Assembly: GCF_000018605.1 (NCBI RefSeq)
Contig: NC_010003.1
Coordinates: forward strand, 248,001 to 312,000
Source of the DNA: Petrotoga mobilis SJ95
GTDB taxonomy: Bacteria > Thermotogota > Thermotogae > Petrotogales > Petrotogaceae
DNA length: 64,000 nt
Direction: 5' to 3'
Positions 27,007-35,917 of this stretch are shown piece by piece. Below the pieces are notes generated by a model, which was given only the letters and a program-made list of their open reading frames with translations, was not told where the DNA came from and did no database searches. Position 1 is the first letter of the stretch. Every line of letters starts with the position of its first letter. The translations under genes were made by a program, and so were the position numbers.

Positions 27007-28155
27007 GTGGCAAAGTTAGTAAGAAAGAATTATCTCATGGCTCCAGGACCAACCCCAGTTCCAATTGATCTTTTATTGGAAGGTGCAAAGGATACCATCC
27101 ATCATAGAACCCCACAATATTTGGAAATTCAAAGCACAGCCCTAGAAAATCTTAAATATCTCTTTCAAACAAAGAATAATGTATACACCTTAGCTGCTTC
27201 TGGAACAGGAGTAATGGAAGCTGCAGTTGCCAACCTTATTTCACCAGGTGATACGGCTATTGCTGTAAATGGAGGTAAATTTGGGGAAAGATGGTGCGAA
27301 TTGTGTAAAGCTTACGATGCAAATTTAGTTGAAATCGATATCGAATGGGGAAAATATGTTCGAGTAGAACAAATCAAAAAAGCACTAGAAGAGCATCCAG
27401 AAACAAAAGCTGTTTTCACCACCATAAGCGAAACCTCTACAGGTGTTGTACATCCTATCAAAGAAATAGCTGAGATTGTAAAAGAAACTGATGCGGTTTT
27501 AGTTGTTGATGCTATTTCTGGAATGCTGGCTGAACCTTTAAAAATGGATGATTGGAACATTGATGTAGTAGTAACTGGAGTTCAAAAGGGATTTATGATG
27601 CCTCCAGGAGTAGCGATGATAGCGTTAAGTGACAAAGCAATGAAAGTTGTTGAAAATTCTAACAACCGTAGATATTACTTTGATTTAAGAGCATATAAAA
27701 AAAGTTTCCCAGATTCTCCATATACTCCTCCTGTTAACCTTGTTTATCAGTTAGCAAAGGCAACCGAGTCGCTAAAAGAGGAAACAATTGAAAACGTTTG
27801 GGAAAGGCACAGAATCCTAGCAGAAGCAACAAGGGCTGCTATTAAAGCTATGAACTTAGAACTTTTCGCAGAAAGACCTGGAAATGTATTAACAGCAATA
27901 AAGGTACCTCATAATGTTAATGGTGAAGGTATAGTTAAATTTTTGAGAGATGAATGGGGTGTTACCTTTGCAGGCGGACAATCGCAATTAAAAGGAAAAA
28001 TAATAAGAATTGCCCACCTTGGTTACATGTCAAAATTTGATGTCATCATTGCTGTAAGTGCTTTAGAAATGGCTTTTAACAAATTCGGCTTCGAAGTTGA
28101 ACTTGGCAAAGGGGTAAAAGCTGCCGAAGAAGTTTTCATGAAAGAGGGGGTTTAA
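27007..28155 (+). CDS. Class V aminotransferase, probable phosphoserine aminotransferase
   Basis: PLP enzyme of 382 residues in the serine-glyoxylate / alanine-glyoxylate aminotransferase group. GPTPVP near the N terminus, [11 protein letters not shown] (phosphate loop), VVDAISGM (Asp holding the pyridine N) and [13 protein letters not shown] with the Schiff-base Lys are all present. I start at GTG 27007, six bases after AGAGGAGGG, not at the frame opening 26938. It is followed six bases later by serA, so in this setting it most likely acts as the SerC-equivalent converting phosphohydroxypyruvate to phosphoserine; glyoxylate aminotransferase activity is the alternative. Confidence 0.88.
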   Translation: MAKLVRKNYLMAPGPTPVPIDLLLEGAKDTIHHRTPQYLEIQSTALENLKYLFQTKNNVYTLAASGTGVMEAAVANLISPGDTAIAVNGGKFGERWCELCKAYDANLVEIDIEWGKYVRVEQIKKALEEHPETKAVFTTISETSTGVVHPIKEIAEIVKETDAVLVVDAISGMLAEPLKMDDWNIDVVVTGVQKGFMMPPGVAMIALSDKAMKVVENSNNRRYYFDLRAYKKSFPDSPYTPPVNLVYQLAKATESLKEETIENVWERHRILAEATRAAIKAMNLELFAERPGNVLTAIKVPHNVNGEGIVKFLRDEWGVTFAGGQSQLKGKIIRIAHLGYMSKFDVIIAVSALEMAFNKFGFEVELGKGVKAAEEVFMKEGV

Positions 28156-28161
28156 ATTACT

Positions 28162-29094
28162 ATGAAAATTCATATAAATGACCCTTTGGATGAAAATGCC
28201 TTAAAAAAATTACAAAACGAATTACCTGATCTTGAAATTACTTCGGAACACCTCGAAAAAGATGTCCTCAAAGATAAAATTAAAGAAATTGACGTATTAA
28301 TTGTAAGAAGTGCAACTAAGGTAACAAAAGAAATATTAGAACACGCAGATAAATTAAAGATTGTAGCAAGAGCGGGCATGGGATTAGATAATATAGATGT
28401 CGATACTGCTAAATTGAAAGGAATAACCGTCTTAAATACGCCGGGCCAGAATTCTTTATCCGTTGCAGAATTGGTTATAGGAATGGTTTTAGATATTTAT
28501 CGGCACATTACAAGAGGGACGATCGGTTTAAAAAATGAACAATGGGAAAAAAAACAACTAGAAGGATTTGAGTTGTCACAAAAAACCTTTGGTATCATCG
28601 GCTTTGGTTATGTAGGAAAAAATTTGGCACAATTACTAAAAGGTTTTCAGACCAATACTCTGGTGTATGATGTTTTTGAAATAAGTGCAGAAGAGCAAAA
28701 GAATTATAACGTTAGACAGGTATCTTTGGAGGAGTTACTCCAAAATTCTGATATTATTTCTTTACATATTCCAAAAAACGAAAAAACTTATCACTTTATA
28801 AGTGAACCCCAAATCAAAATGATGAAAGATGGTGCTGTAATAATTAATGCTGCAAGGGGAGGCGTCCTCGACGAGAATTATGTGCTTAAATATTTGAAAA
28901 ATGGCAAGCTCCTTGGAGTAGGATTGGATGTTTTCGAAGAAGAACCTCCAAAAGGTGATTTTTACAAGGAACTTTTTGCTTTACCAAATGTTGTCTTAAC
29001 ACCACATATAGGTGCTTCTACAAAAGAAGCGCAAGAACGAGTGGGAATAAATATAGTAGACAGAGTGGTAGAAGAAGTTAAGAAACTTAACTGA
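28162..29094 (+). CDS. serA: D-3-phosphoglycerate dehydrogenase, short form
   Basis: First committed step of serine synthesis, oxidising 3-phosphoglycerate with NAD+. 310 residues: substrate domain, then Rossmann motif GIIGFGYVGKNLAQ, then the catalytic trio Arg in NAARGGVLDE, Glu in DVFEEEPP, and His in LTPHIGASTKEAQERVG. There is no C-terminal ACT or intervening regulatory domain, so serine feedback through ACT is not expected. Starts six bases after the stop of the aminotransferase, whose last codons (GAGGGGG) provide the ribosome site. Confidence 0.93.
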   Translation: MKIHINDPLDENALKKLQNELPDLEITSEHLEKDVLKDKIKEIDVLIVRSATKVTKEILEHADKLKIVARAGMGLDNIDVDTAKLKGITVLNTPGQNSLSVAELVIGMVLDIYRHITRGTIGLKNEQWEKKQLEGFELSQKTFGIIGFGYVGKNLAQLLKGFQTNTLVYDVFEISAEEQKNYNVRQVSLEELLQNSDIISLHIPKNEKTYHFISEPQIKMMKDGAVIINAARGGVLDENYVLKYLKNGKLLGVGLDVFEEEPPKGDFYKELFALPNVVLTPHIGASTKEAQERVGINIVDRVVEEVKKLN

Positions 29095-29152
29095 CGAAAT
29101 GAAGTTATATTTTCTTAAATCAATTTTTAAATTTAATTGAGTAGATTTATGG

Positions 29153-29158
29153 TATAAT
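29153..29158 (+). promoter_or_regulatory. -10 element of ferredoxin gene
   Basis: TATAAT about 66 bases before the ferredoxin start; the -35 is poor (AT-rich only). Confidence 0.45.
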
Positions 29159-29203
29159 CAGATGGCTATAATTAGCATATGTAACAGATAGCAAAGATTT
29201 TAA

Positions 29204-29407
<204 letters not shown>

Positions 29408-29430
29408 GTAACAAAAATAGTTTTTAAATT

Positions 29431-29463
29431 AATCGGGGATTTTTCCCCGATTTTTTTATTTTT
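29431..29463 (+). terminator. Terminator of ferredoxin gene
   Basis: AATCGGGGA / TCCCCGATT stem with TTTT loop, followed by TTTTTATTTTT. Confidence 0.92.
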
Positions 29464-29557
29464 AATCAATTTGTAGTATAATCTGTTTAGCCCTTAGAAT
29501 ATCTTAACTTTTTTAATTTATAAAAAATGGGCAAAGTTTTCTAGTGGAGGGGTAGAG

Positions 29558-30379
29558 ATGGAAAATGCAAAGGTGTTTGTTATTACCTCTGGAAAAGGGG
29601 GAGTTGGTAAAACTACCATCACAGCTAATTTAGGGGCCACCTTAGCAAAAAAAGGTTACAATGTTTGCCTTATAGATGCAGATATTGGATTGAAAAATCT
29701 GGATTTGATTTTGGGGTTGGAAAACAGAATAGTTTACACTATAATGGATGTTGTAAGTGGTAACAAAACTGTTATGGAAGCACTCGTAAAACACAAACAG
29801 TTAAAAAATCTCTCTCTACTGGCTTCTTCTCAGATTGCCAACAAAGATTTAATGTCCCCTCAAGATATGAGCGATATAGTTTCTAAACTCTCTAAACATT
29901 TTCATTACATTATTATAGATTCCCCAGCAGGAATAGAAAGAGGATTCCAAAACGCTGTTTCATCTGCACAACACGCTATCGTTGTTACTACACCAGACCT
30001 GACTGCCATAAGCGACGCAGATAGAGTCATAGGGTTGCTTGAAAATCAAGGTTATACCGACGATCGCATATCATTAATTGTGAATCGATTAAAATTGAGA
30101 CTTGTTAAAAGAAACGAAATGCTTTCCGCTGATGATATTAAAGAAGCTCTAGCATTGAATTTAATCGGAATAATACCTGATAGTGAGGAAATTTTACTTT
30201 CTTCCAACGAAGGAACTCCAATATCGACAAACCAAGAAGCTAAACTTTATTCTGTTTTCAATAATATAAGCGATAGAATCTTAGGAAAAGATATACCTTT
30301 AGAAAAAGATTTGATAGATGTCGACCACGCCCCTCAAGGATTTATAGAATTCATCAAAAGAATATTCAGAAGAGGGTGA
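29558..30379 (+). CDS. minD: Septum-site ATPase MinD
   Basis: Membrane-cycling ATPase for division-site placement. The deviant Walker A SGKGGVGKTT occupies residues 11-20, with DADIGLKNLDL as switch I and IIIDSPAG as Walker B; the C-terminal amphipathic helix GFIEFIKRIFRRG is the membrane-targeting sequence. ATG start after GGAGGGG. Operon with minE six bases downstream and yjbQ. No minC is in the window. Confidence 0.96.
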   Translation: MENAKVFVITSGKGGVGKTTITANLGATLAKKGYNVCLIDADIGLKNLDLILGLENRIVYTIMDVVSGNKTVMEALVKHKQLKNLSLLASSQIANKDLMSPQDMSDIVSKLSKHFHYIIIDSPAGIERGFQNAVSSAQHAIVVTTPDLTAISDADRVIGLLENQGYTDDRISLIVNRLKLRLVKRNEMLSADDIKEALALNLIGIIPDSEEILLSSNEGTPISTNQEAKLYSVFNNISDRILGKDIPLEKDLIDVDHAPQGFIEFIKRIFRRG

Positions 30380-30385
30380 AAGTAA

Positions 30386-30652
30386 ATGTGGCCTTTCAAA
30401 AGTAAAAAGACTAAAACTCGGGAAACCGCAATAAAAAGAATGAATTCTTTCTTAAGTACCTCAGACCGAAAAAATGGAGGAAAGAGCCAAATTAGATTTG
30501 AAAATGTCAAACAAGAAGATTTGGATTTCGTAATAAACTATATTAAAGATTATGCTGTTAAACATCTGTCAGTAAAAAAAGAAGATGTCAAAGTACATGT
30601 CTCCAAAGAAGGCAACTCTATCACTATTGTTGCTAATATATTTTACCAGTAA
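30386..30652 (+). CDS. minE: MinE topological specificity factor
   Basis: 88-residue protein right after minD. The N terminus (WPFKS, membrane contact) and a Lys/Arg-rich start are followed by the beta-type domain [27 protein letters not shown], which matches the MinE dimer domain. The MinD-binding helix of classical MinE is only weakly recognisable, but position and layout make the call good. Ribosome site GAGGGTG lies in the end of minD. Confidence 0.85.
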   Translation: MWPFKSKKTKTRETAIKRMNSFLSTSDRKNGGKSQIRFENVKQEDLDFVINYIKDYAVKHLSVKKEDVKVHVSKEGNSITIVANIFYQ

Positions 30653-30672
30653 TAAATAAGGAGTTGAGAATT

Positions 30673-31071
30673 ATGATATATACCTACTCTTTAAAAACCC
30701 ATAATAGAGAAGAAATGATCGACATAACCAGCTATATTCAACAGAGTGTCGAAAATTCAAAAATAGAAGAAGGCATTTTGATAGTATATGTCCCCCATAC
30801 AACTGCCGCCGTAACAATCAACGAAAATGCAGATCCATCTGTAAGAAAAGACATCACAGATTTTCTAAGAAATAAAATCCCTAAAAGTACGGAATATTCT
30901 CATCTTGAAGGCAATGCTGACTCGCATATAAAATCAACGCTCGTTGGACCAACATTGTCTTTAATTATTGAAAATGGAAAGCTTTTATTGGGGACATGGC
31001 AAGGAATTTATTTCTGTGAGTTCGATGGTCCAAGAAACAGAAATTTTATAGTAAAAATCATCGAAGGTTAA
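30673..31071 (+). CDS. yjbQ: YjbQ family protein (UPF0047)
   Basis: Small (about 132 residues) conserved protein, with ATG 30673 nine bases after AAGGAG; a TTG at 30664 is the alternative. [23 protein letters not shown] and the [18 protein letters not shown] segment with conserved His residues, then [17 protein letters not shown], are the full UPF0047 pattern. Family members form trimers and show weak thiamine-phosphate synthase activity; the true role is not settled. It is co-transcribed with minDE and followed by a terminator. Confidence 0.92.
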   Translation: MIYTYSLKTHNREEMIDITSYIQQSVENSKIEEGILIVYVPHTTAAVTINENADPSVRKDITDFLRNKIPKSTEYSHLEGNADSHIKSTLVGPTLSLIIENGKLLLGTWQGIYFCEFDGPRNRNFIVKIIEG

Positions 31072-31102
31072 AGTTTAAAGTTAATAATCTTTTATTACAA
31101 CA

Positions 31103-31138
31103 AAAATTGACTGGAAATATTCCGGTCAATTTTTTTTA
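31103..31138 (+). terminator. Terminator of minD-minE-yjbQ
   Basis: AAAATTGACTGGAA pairs with TTCCGGTCAATTTT (one wobble) around a three-base loop, then a run of T. Confidence 0.88.
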
Positions 31139-31232
31139 ATTTACGTCATTTGCAAAGCAAATGAGGGTTTGAACGTTGTTTCAAAAGCATTACGAAAAAA
31201 GATTTTGCACAAATCGGCAAAATAGTTGCATT
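31139..31232 (+). repeat. Diverged copy of the liv promoter region, interrupted by IS605-type element
   Basis: This stretch aligns with 33528-33623 upstream of livJ: shared blocks include GTCATTT, CAAATGAG, AAAGCATTA/AAAACATTA, TTTTGCACAA and AGTTGCATT, in the same order and spacing apart from small indels. It carries a CATTTGC-AAA-GCAAATG hairpin. It ends exactly at the IS right end, after the TTGCAT that is the -35 hexamer in the intact copy. Confidence 0.8.
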
Positions 31233-31480
31233 GTGAACTACTTATCTCTAAAGAGGTAAGCTTCCTAATTCAGCGACCGTTGCGAAACATCCTAGAATGA
31301 ATCTAAGGGTGCTCGACTTACACAGTCTCCAAAGGCTTTACTTTCCCCAGTCCCTGGGGTAGAGTCAGTTTATACAGTGACTAGCTGTTTCCTTATCTGC
31401 CGTAAGGCAGTGTTGCAAATGCCTGTTTTAATCCAAACTGCCTAATGTTAACGGCAGCATTTATATCTCTATCATGTTTA
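31233..31480 (-). ncRNA. Predicted omega RNA (reRNA) of TnpB
   Basis: The 3' end of tnpB and the 160 bases after it are rich in hairpins on the minus strand: CTGCC/GGCAG at the tnpB end, CCCCAG-TCC-CTGGGG (31345-31359), and the terminal hairpin 31241-31260. In this family the guide RNA scaffold overlaps the tnpB end and stops at the right end, so the guide would be the flank 31232 downward, beginning AATGCAACTATTTTGC. The upstream limit is inferred. Confidence 0.6.
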
Positions 31481-32541
31481 GTTCCACATTCAGGACATAC
31501 CCATTCTCTATCAGAAAGTTTTAAACCTGCGTTCTTATACCCACATACACTACAAGTTTTAGACGAAGGTTCGAACGTTCCTATCTCGATTACTTTCTTA
31601 CCTAGTCTTTCTGCTTTGTATTTTAGGAACGTCTTGAATTTGTACCATCCTAAATCTGAGATACTTTTAGCTAAGTGATGATTCTTTAACATGCCTCTTA
31701 TGTTGAGAGTTTCTACAACAAAGACATCAGCTTGGTTCTCACTGATTTCTTTTGTTAGTTTATGTAGAAAATCCTCTCGTGTATTTTTTATTTTCTCATG
31801 TATTCTAGCAACTTCTAATTTTGCTTTGTCCCAATTCTTTGACCTTTGTTCTTTGCTTGAAAACTTTTTATATGCATGTTTTAGTTTTCTTTCGTATTTA
31901 GACAAAACTTTAGGAGCTTGATACTTTGTTCCATCGGATAGTACCACACAATCTTTCAATCCCATATCCATACCGATTGAGTTCTCATAGTCTATATCTC
32001 TTTCAGGGTAAGAACCTTCTACTTGGAATGTTATAGAGACAAAGTACTTACCTGTTGGAGTTTTAATGAAAGTACAATTTTTTATCTTTGCATTTGGATC
32101 TATTTTCCGATGGACTCTTACTTTGATACCTTCTTTAAACTTTGGCACGAATAGAATTCCATATTTATCGTTATTCTCATTTTCATATAACTGTATATGT
32201 TGAGGAACTCTAAAAGATTGTCTACTTGATTTTTTCTTAAATTTGGGGTATTTACTTTGTTTCTTGAAGAAACGTTTGAATCCAGTTTCTAAGTTCTTTA
32301 TGGACTGTTGTAATGATTGAGAGTTGACATCATTCAACCATCGATACTTCTCTGTCTTTTTAAGAACCGTAAGCACTTTAGCCCACATATAATAATTAGT
32401 ATACGTTTTAGTATTCTTATATGCCTTGTTAGCAAACTCTAAGAATAGGTTGTAAACAAATCGAGTATGTCCAAAATGTTGGCTAAATTTCTCAATTTGT
32501 TCGTTAGTTGGATATATACGAAACTTGTATGTTTTAAGCAT
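31393..32541 (-). CDS. tnpB: TnpB RNA-guided nuclease of IS605-type element
   Basis: RuvC-type nuclease, ancestor-like to Cas12, guided by the RNA made from the element's right end. 382 residues from ATG 32541 (AAGGTGA six bases upstream). RuvC residues: Asp192 in GMDMGLKD, Glu277 in VVETLNIRGM, Asp in HDRDINAA (356-363); the zinc ribbon is CSVC (330-333) and CPEC (349-352). The N-terminal helix-turn-helix region (KTYKFRIYPTNEQIEKF) is complete. All catalytic parts are intact and there is no frameshift, so the nuclease may be active. Confidence 0.95.
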   Translation of the reverse strand: MLKTYKFRIYPTNEQIEKFSQHFGHTRFVYNLFLEFANKAYKNTKTYTNYYMWAKVLTVLKKTEKYRWLNDVNSQSLQQSIKNLETGFKRFFKKQSKYPKFKKKSSRQSFRVPQHIQLYENENNDKYGILFVPKFKEGIKVRVHRKIDPNAKIKNCTFIKTPTGKYFVSITFQVEGSYPERDIDYENSIGMDMGLKDCVVLSDGTKYQAPKVLSKYERKLKHAYKKFSSKEQRSKNWDKAKLEVARIHEKIKNTREDFLHKLTKEISENQADVFVVETLNIRGMLKNHHLAKSISDLGWYKFKTFLKYKAERLGKKVIEIGTFEPSSKTCSVCGYKNAGLKLSDREWVCPECGTKHDRDINAAVNIRQFGLKQAFATLPYGR

Positions 32542-32655
32542 ATTCAATCACCTTAATTCGATAATTGTATGATATAATACAATTGTATCACATATACATA
32601 TAATTAACAACATTTTTTGATTCAAATTCGTTTTGTGTTTGAAGCTAGCTATCAT

Positions 32656-32675
32656 CTCTCCAATAAATTGGAGAG
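32656..32675. repeat. Left-end subterminal hairpin of the IS element
   Basis: CTCTCCAA-TAAA-TTGGAGAG, a perfect 8-bp stem close to the IS/livF' junction, as expected for the structure recognised by a TnpA transposase acting in trans. Confidence 0.65.
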
Positions 32676-32691
32676 TGTTCTCGTTGGATTT

Positions 32692-33193
32692 TCACAAAAT
32701 AGTAGAAAAGGGGATAGCCCTAGTTCCTGAAGGTAGACGTATTTTCCCTAATCTCACTGTTTTAGAAAACCTCCGATTAGGTTCGTATTCTCGCAAAGAC
32801 TCTGAAAAAATAAACGAAGATTTCGATTGGGTACTTACACTTTTCCCGCGATTAAAGGAAAGACTTAAGCAACTTGGGGGTACACTCTCTGGAGGGGAAC
32901 AACAAATGTTGGCGGTTGCAAGGGGGTTAATGTCAAGGCCAAAGGTTCTAATGCTCGACGAACCATCTCTGGGACTAGCTCCAATTCTAGTCAAAGAGGT
33001 TTTAGGAACTATAGAAAAAATAAGCCAACAGGGAGTAACTATATTGCTTATAGAGCAAAATGCTGTTGGTGCGTTAAAAATCGCTAATTATGGTTACGTC
33101 TTAGAAACTGGAAAAATTGTTCTTGAAGGTCCGGCAGAAGATCTCTTAGAAAACGATGAAGTTAGGAAAACTTATCTAGGAGTAACGGCTTAA
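32692..33193 (+). pseudogene. livF: livF fragment (C-terminal two thirds)
   Basis: Corresponds to residues 81-244 of the complete livF at 37813-38547 with about a dozen amino-acid differences in 164. It keeps the signature LSGGEQQMLAVARG and Walker B VLMLDEPS but lacks Walker A (residues 42-50 of the intact copy), so it cannot bind ATP normally. It begins at the IS left end. An open frame runs back into the IS to TTG 32633, without a ribosome site. No stop has yet appeared, so the truncation is fairly recent or the piece was kept open by chance. Confidence 0.92.
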
Positions 33194-33214
33194 AACCTTG
33201 AAACTATTTCATAC

Positions 33215-33344
33215 TTTTCAAGATTTCGAAGAAAGATATCAACAGTACAAGGATTTTCAAGATTTCCAAGATTTCCAAAGATACCAAAACTACCAAAGAT
33301 TCAACCAGCAAAGATACCAAGATTGTCCTTATTACGACGACTAA
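33215..33344 (+). pseudogene. Remnant of the Tyr/Gln-triplet protein gene (3' end)
   Basis: Codes for the last third of the triplet region of the protein at 38673-39302 (RYQQYKDFQDFQDFQRYQ... ending CPYYDD). The segment between the livF end and this piece is deleted by about 640 bases compared with the intact copy, probably by recombination between short CAAGATTTC-like repeats. Followed by the same terminator as the intact gene. Confidence 0.85.
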
Positions 33345-33361
33345 TTTAAACCAAATACTTT

Positions 33362-33389
33362 AAAAAGAGGCCTAAAGGCCTCTTTTTTA
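33362..33389 (+). terminator. Terminator copy of the duplicated unit
   Basis: AAAAAGAGGCC-TAAA-GGCCTCTTTTTT, the same core as the terminator at 39321-39347; it marks the right end of the decayed liv copy. Confidence 0.9.
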
Positions 33390-33795
33390 GTGCGTATAGA
33401 TAAAATCTAAGTGGTAAAAGTTCTTCGTGAGTAGAGGTAGCGGCAATCAGTAGTTGAAAGCAAAGAGTGTTCATTGGTGGTGTAGGAGAACGGTAGATAA
33501 ATCAATTATCTACCTTCTGCCCAGTTTTTACATGTCATTTACCTCACAAATGAGAATATGGAAAGTACTTCTAAAACATTATGAATAAAGCTTTTTGCAC
33601 AAGACTGCAAAAAAAGTTGCATTATAATTTTATTTGTTGTATAATTAAGAAAATTACTATTTGATTTCTTTTCTGTTAGATTATTAATATATTCTTATGA
33701 AATTCTGTTCACATAAGATAAAGACTATGAAAATTTTTTCTACACTTTATTAAGCAAAATAACATCCACACATATTATATGAGGAGGGGAAAAAC
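33390..33795. other. Intergenic region upstream of livJ
   Basis: About 400 bases. 33390-33527 has no gene but holds a GGTAGATAA / TTATCTACC inverted repeat (33492-33514) without a T run. 33528-33645 is the liv promoter region, with a second homologous copy at 31139-31232. After that the leader is AT-rich up to GAGGAGGGG at the livJ start. Confidence 0.5.
33617..33645 (+). promoter_or_regulatory. Promoter of the liv operon
   Basis: TTGCAT (33617-33622), 17-base spacer, TATAAT (33640-33645), about 150 bases before livJ. The IS element in the decayed copy sits between these two elements. Confidence 0.65.
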
Positions 33796-34926
33796 ATGAG
33801 AAAAACCGTTGTTTTGGTGTTTTTGGTAGTTATTATGACTTTCACACTCTTTGGTCAAGAAGTCATCAAAATTGGTATGAACTTCGAACTAACAGGACCT
33901 GTTTCTGGGTATGGTCAAATGTCAAGAGACGGTGTAATGTTAGCCAACAAGTTGAAACCAACAGTTAACATCGGGGGTAAAGAAATCAAAGTGGAAGTTG
34001 TAGCTGTCGATAACAAATCTGACAAAGCAGAATCAGCTAACGCAATAAGAAGGTTGATAGATCACGAAAAGGTAGTTGCAGTTATTGGTCCTGCAACAAG
34101 TTCGGCAGCATTAGCTGCAGCTTCAATAGCGGAAGAAAGGCAAATACCAATGGTGGTCAACACCGCCACTAACCCTTTAGTTGCCCAAAACAAAAAGTAT
34201 GTATTCAGGACCTGTTTTGAGGATACCTTGCAAGGTGCTCTACTTGCAACATTTGCCTGGGAAGAACTTGGAGCTCAAAACGTCGCCATAATGGTAGATG
34301 TAGCACAAGATTACGTTGTGGGACTTGCTAATTATTTTGAAAAAGCTTTTGAACAGTTTGGAGGAACGTATTTTACTGAATTTTATACTACTGGTGACCA
34401 AGATTTCACCGCTCAACTTACCGACGCCCTTTCAAAAAATCCAGATGCTATTTTTATGCCAGGGTACTACGCTGAAATAGCCTTAATTTCCAAGCAAGCT
34501 AGAGATTTAGGTTTCACAGGACCCATGTTTGCTGGAGATGGTGCCGACGCACCAGAATTAATACAAATTGGTGGAGAATACGTAGAAGGCCTTTCTTATA
34601 CAACTTACTTTCATGAGGATGCAGAATTATCCCCTGCTACTAAACCTTTTGTAGAGGCCTATCAAGAGGAATACAACAGAAGAGCCGACGCATTTGGAGC
34701 TTTGGCCTATGATGCTTACATGGTAATAGTTAACGCTATTGAGTCTGCACAGTCCACAGATCCTGTAAAAATTAGAGACGCTTTAGCACAAACTAGAGAC
34801 TTTCCGGGTGTCGCCGGTACAATTACGTATCCTCAAGGCTCTGGAAACCCTATAAAACCAGCGGTAATAAACATGGTTGAAAACGGACAATTTGTTTTCC
34901 GTACCGTTATAAAACCCAGGATGTAA
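33796..34926 (+). CDS. livJ: Branched-chain amino acid binding protein
   Basis: Periplasmic receptor of the Leu/Ile/Val-type ABC importer. Signal peptide MRKTVVLVFLVVIMTFTLFGQ; then IKIGMNFELTGPVSGYGQMSRDG, the peripla_BP_6 opening, with VVAVIGPATSSAALAAA forming the ligand site and GALAYDAYMV near the end. 376 residues is the usual size. GAGGAGGGG precedes the ATG. First gene of livJ-H-M-G-F; a hairpin (34943-34967) separates it from the permeases. Specificity among branched-chain or other amino acids cannot be fixed. Confidence 0.94.
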   Translation: MRKTVVLVFLVVIMTFTLFGQEVIKIGMNFELTGPVSGYGQMSRDGVMLANKLKPTVNIGGKEIKVEVVAVDNKSDKAESANAIRRLIDHEKVVAVIGPATSSAALAAASIAEERQIPMVVNTATNPLVAQNKKYVFRTCFEDTLQGALLATFAWEELGAQNVAIMVDVAQDYVVGLANYFEKAFEQFGGTYFTEFYTTGDQDFTAQLTDALSKNPDAIFMPGYYAEIALISKQARDLGFTGPMFAGDGADAPELIQIGGEYVEGLSYTTYFHEDAELSPATKPFVEAYQEEYNRRADAFGALAYDAYMVIVNAIESAQSTDPVKIRDALAQTRDFPGVAGTITYPQGSGNPIKPAVINMVENGQFVFRTVIKPRM

Positions 34927-34942
34927 TATTTAACTATATTAA

Positions 34943-34967
34943 AGCCATCTCACAAAATGAGATGGCT
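34943..34967 (+). terminator. Stem-loop between livJ and livH
   Basis: AGCCATCTCA / TGAGATGGCT, perfect 10-bp stem with a five-base loop and no T run. Like the hairpins after oppA and ugpB, it probably keeps binding-protein mRNA in excess. Confidence 0.75.
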
Positions 34968-35000
34968 ATACTTTCTTGGATCCAGAAAGGGGGCTCATAA

Positions 35001-35915
35001 TTGACTATCCAAATGTTCTTTCAACATCTAGCAAATGCCATCTCTCTTGGCAGCATATACGCACTTATTGCCATAGGTTATACTATGGTTTATGGGATAC
35101 TCAATTTAATAAATTTTGCTCATGGTGACATTTTTACTTTTAGCATGTATTTTGCTTTTTATGCAGTTACTCTCTTTTTATTTCCATGGTGGGCAGCTTT
35201 TATTTTTGCGATTGTTTTAACGACTCTACTAGGTGCTACAATCGAACGAGTTGCTTACAGACCATTAAGAAAGGCTAATGCCCCCAAGATCTCAGCATTA
35301 ATCACAGCTATTGGTGTATCGTTCTTCCTACAAAACTTCGCAATAGTTGTCTTTGGTGGAAGAGCAAAATCATTCAATCCCCAATTAGGAGTTTACCCAA
35401 CACAATTTGCACAAGTACTAACTTTTGGAGATGTAAGGATACCTTTATTAACCTTCATTATTATAGGTGTTTCTATTCTTGCACTTTTTGTATTGGTTTG
35501 GATAGTTTATAGAACAAAAGCCGGCATGGCGATGAGGGCAGTTTCTAAAGATGTTACTGCAGCAAAATTAATGGGCATAAACACCGACAGAACTATTTCT
35601 CAAACATTTATGTTGGGGTCCGCCTTAGCAGCTGTGGGAGGTATTCTTTGGGCTATGAAATACCCTCAAATCTATCCTTATACCGGCATGATCCCCGGTT
35701 TAAAGGCATTTATAGCTGCAGTTGTCGGAGGAATTGGAAGTATTCCAGGAGCTATGCTTGGAGGTTTTATTTTAGGGGTTGCCGAAATAATGATAGTCGC
35801 ATTCTTACCCGCTTTGGCAGGATATAGAGACGCTATTGCTTATATTATTTTGATAGTTATTCTTTTAGTAAAACCAAACGGGCTTCTCGGTGTGGAAATA
35901 GGGGAGAAGGTGTGA
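35001..35915 (+). CDS. livH: Branched-chain amino acid ABC permease LivH
   Basis: Membrane channel subunit with about eight helices, 304 residues. LANAISLGSIYALIAIGYTMVYGILNLINFAHGD at the N terminus is the LivH hallmark, and AVVGGIGSIPGAMLGGFILG forms the ATPase coupling region. Start is TTG 35001 behind AAGGGGG. Overlaps or abuts livM. Confidence 0.96.
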   Translation: MTIQMFFQHLANAISLGSIYALIAIGYTMVYGILNLINFAHGDIFTFSMYFAFYAVTLFLFPWWAAFIFAIVLTTLLGATIERVAYRPLRKANAPKISALITAIGVSFFLQNFAIVVFGGRAKSFNPQLGVYPTQFAQVLTFGDVRIPLLTFIIIGVSILALFVLVWIVYRTKAGMAMRAVSKDVTAAKLMGINTDRTISQTFMLGSALAAVGGILWAMKYPQIYPYTGMIPGLKAFIAAVVGGIGSIPGAMLGGFILGVAEIMIVAFLPALAGYRDAIAYIILIVILLVKPNGLLGVEIGEKV

Positions 35916-35917
35916 AT

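Larger units (their letters stand above)
31233..32690 (-). mobile_element. IS200/IS605-family element carrying tnpB only (IS1341-like)
   Basis: About 1.46 kb. The right end is set at 31233 because on the minus strand the sequence reads ...GATAAGTAGTTCAC and then joins the duplicated liv promoter segment; a 9-bp hairpin (31241-31260) lies just inside, as in IS605 ends. The left end is between about 32676 and 32692: a CTCTCCAA / TTGGAGAG hairpin at 32656-32675 is the expected subterminal structure, and livF homology begins at 32692. There is no tnpA and no target duplication, as normal for the family. Confidence 0.8.

Noticed and set aside
32633-33193. A complete second LivF protein starting at TTG 32633.
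   Set aside because: The first residues come from the IS left end, there is no ribosome site, and Walker A is missing; it is a truncated paralogue.
33492-33514. Inverted repeat GGTAGATAA / TTATCTACC considered as a terminator or an IS end.
   Set aside because: No T run follows and no element boundary or target duplication is seen; left as an unexplained palindrome.
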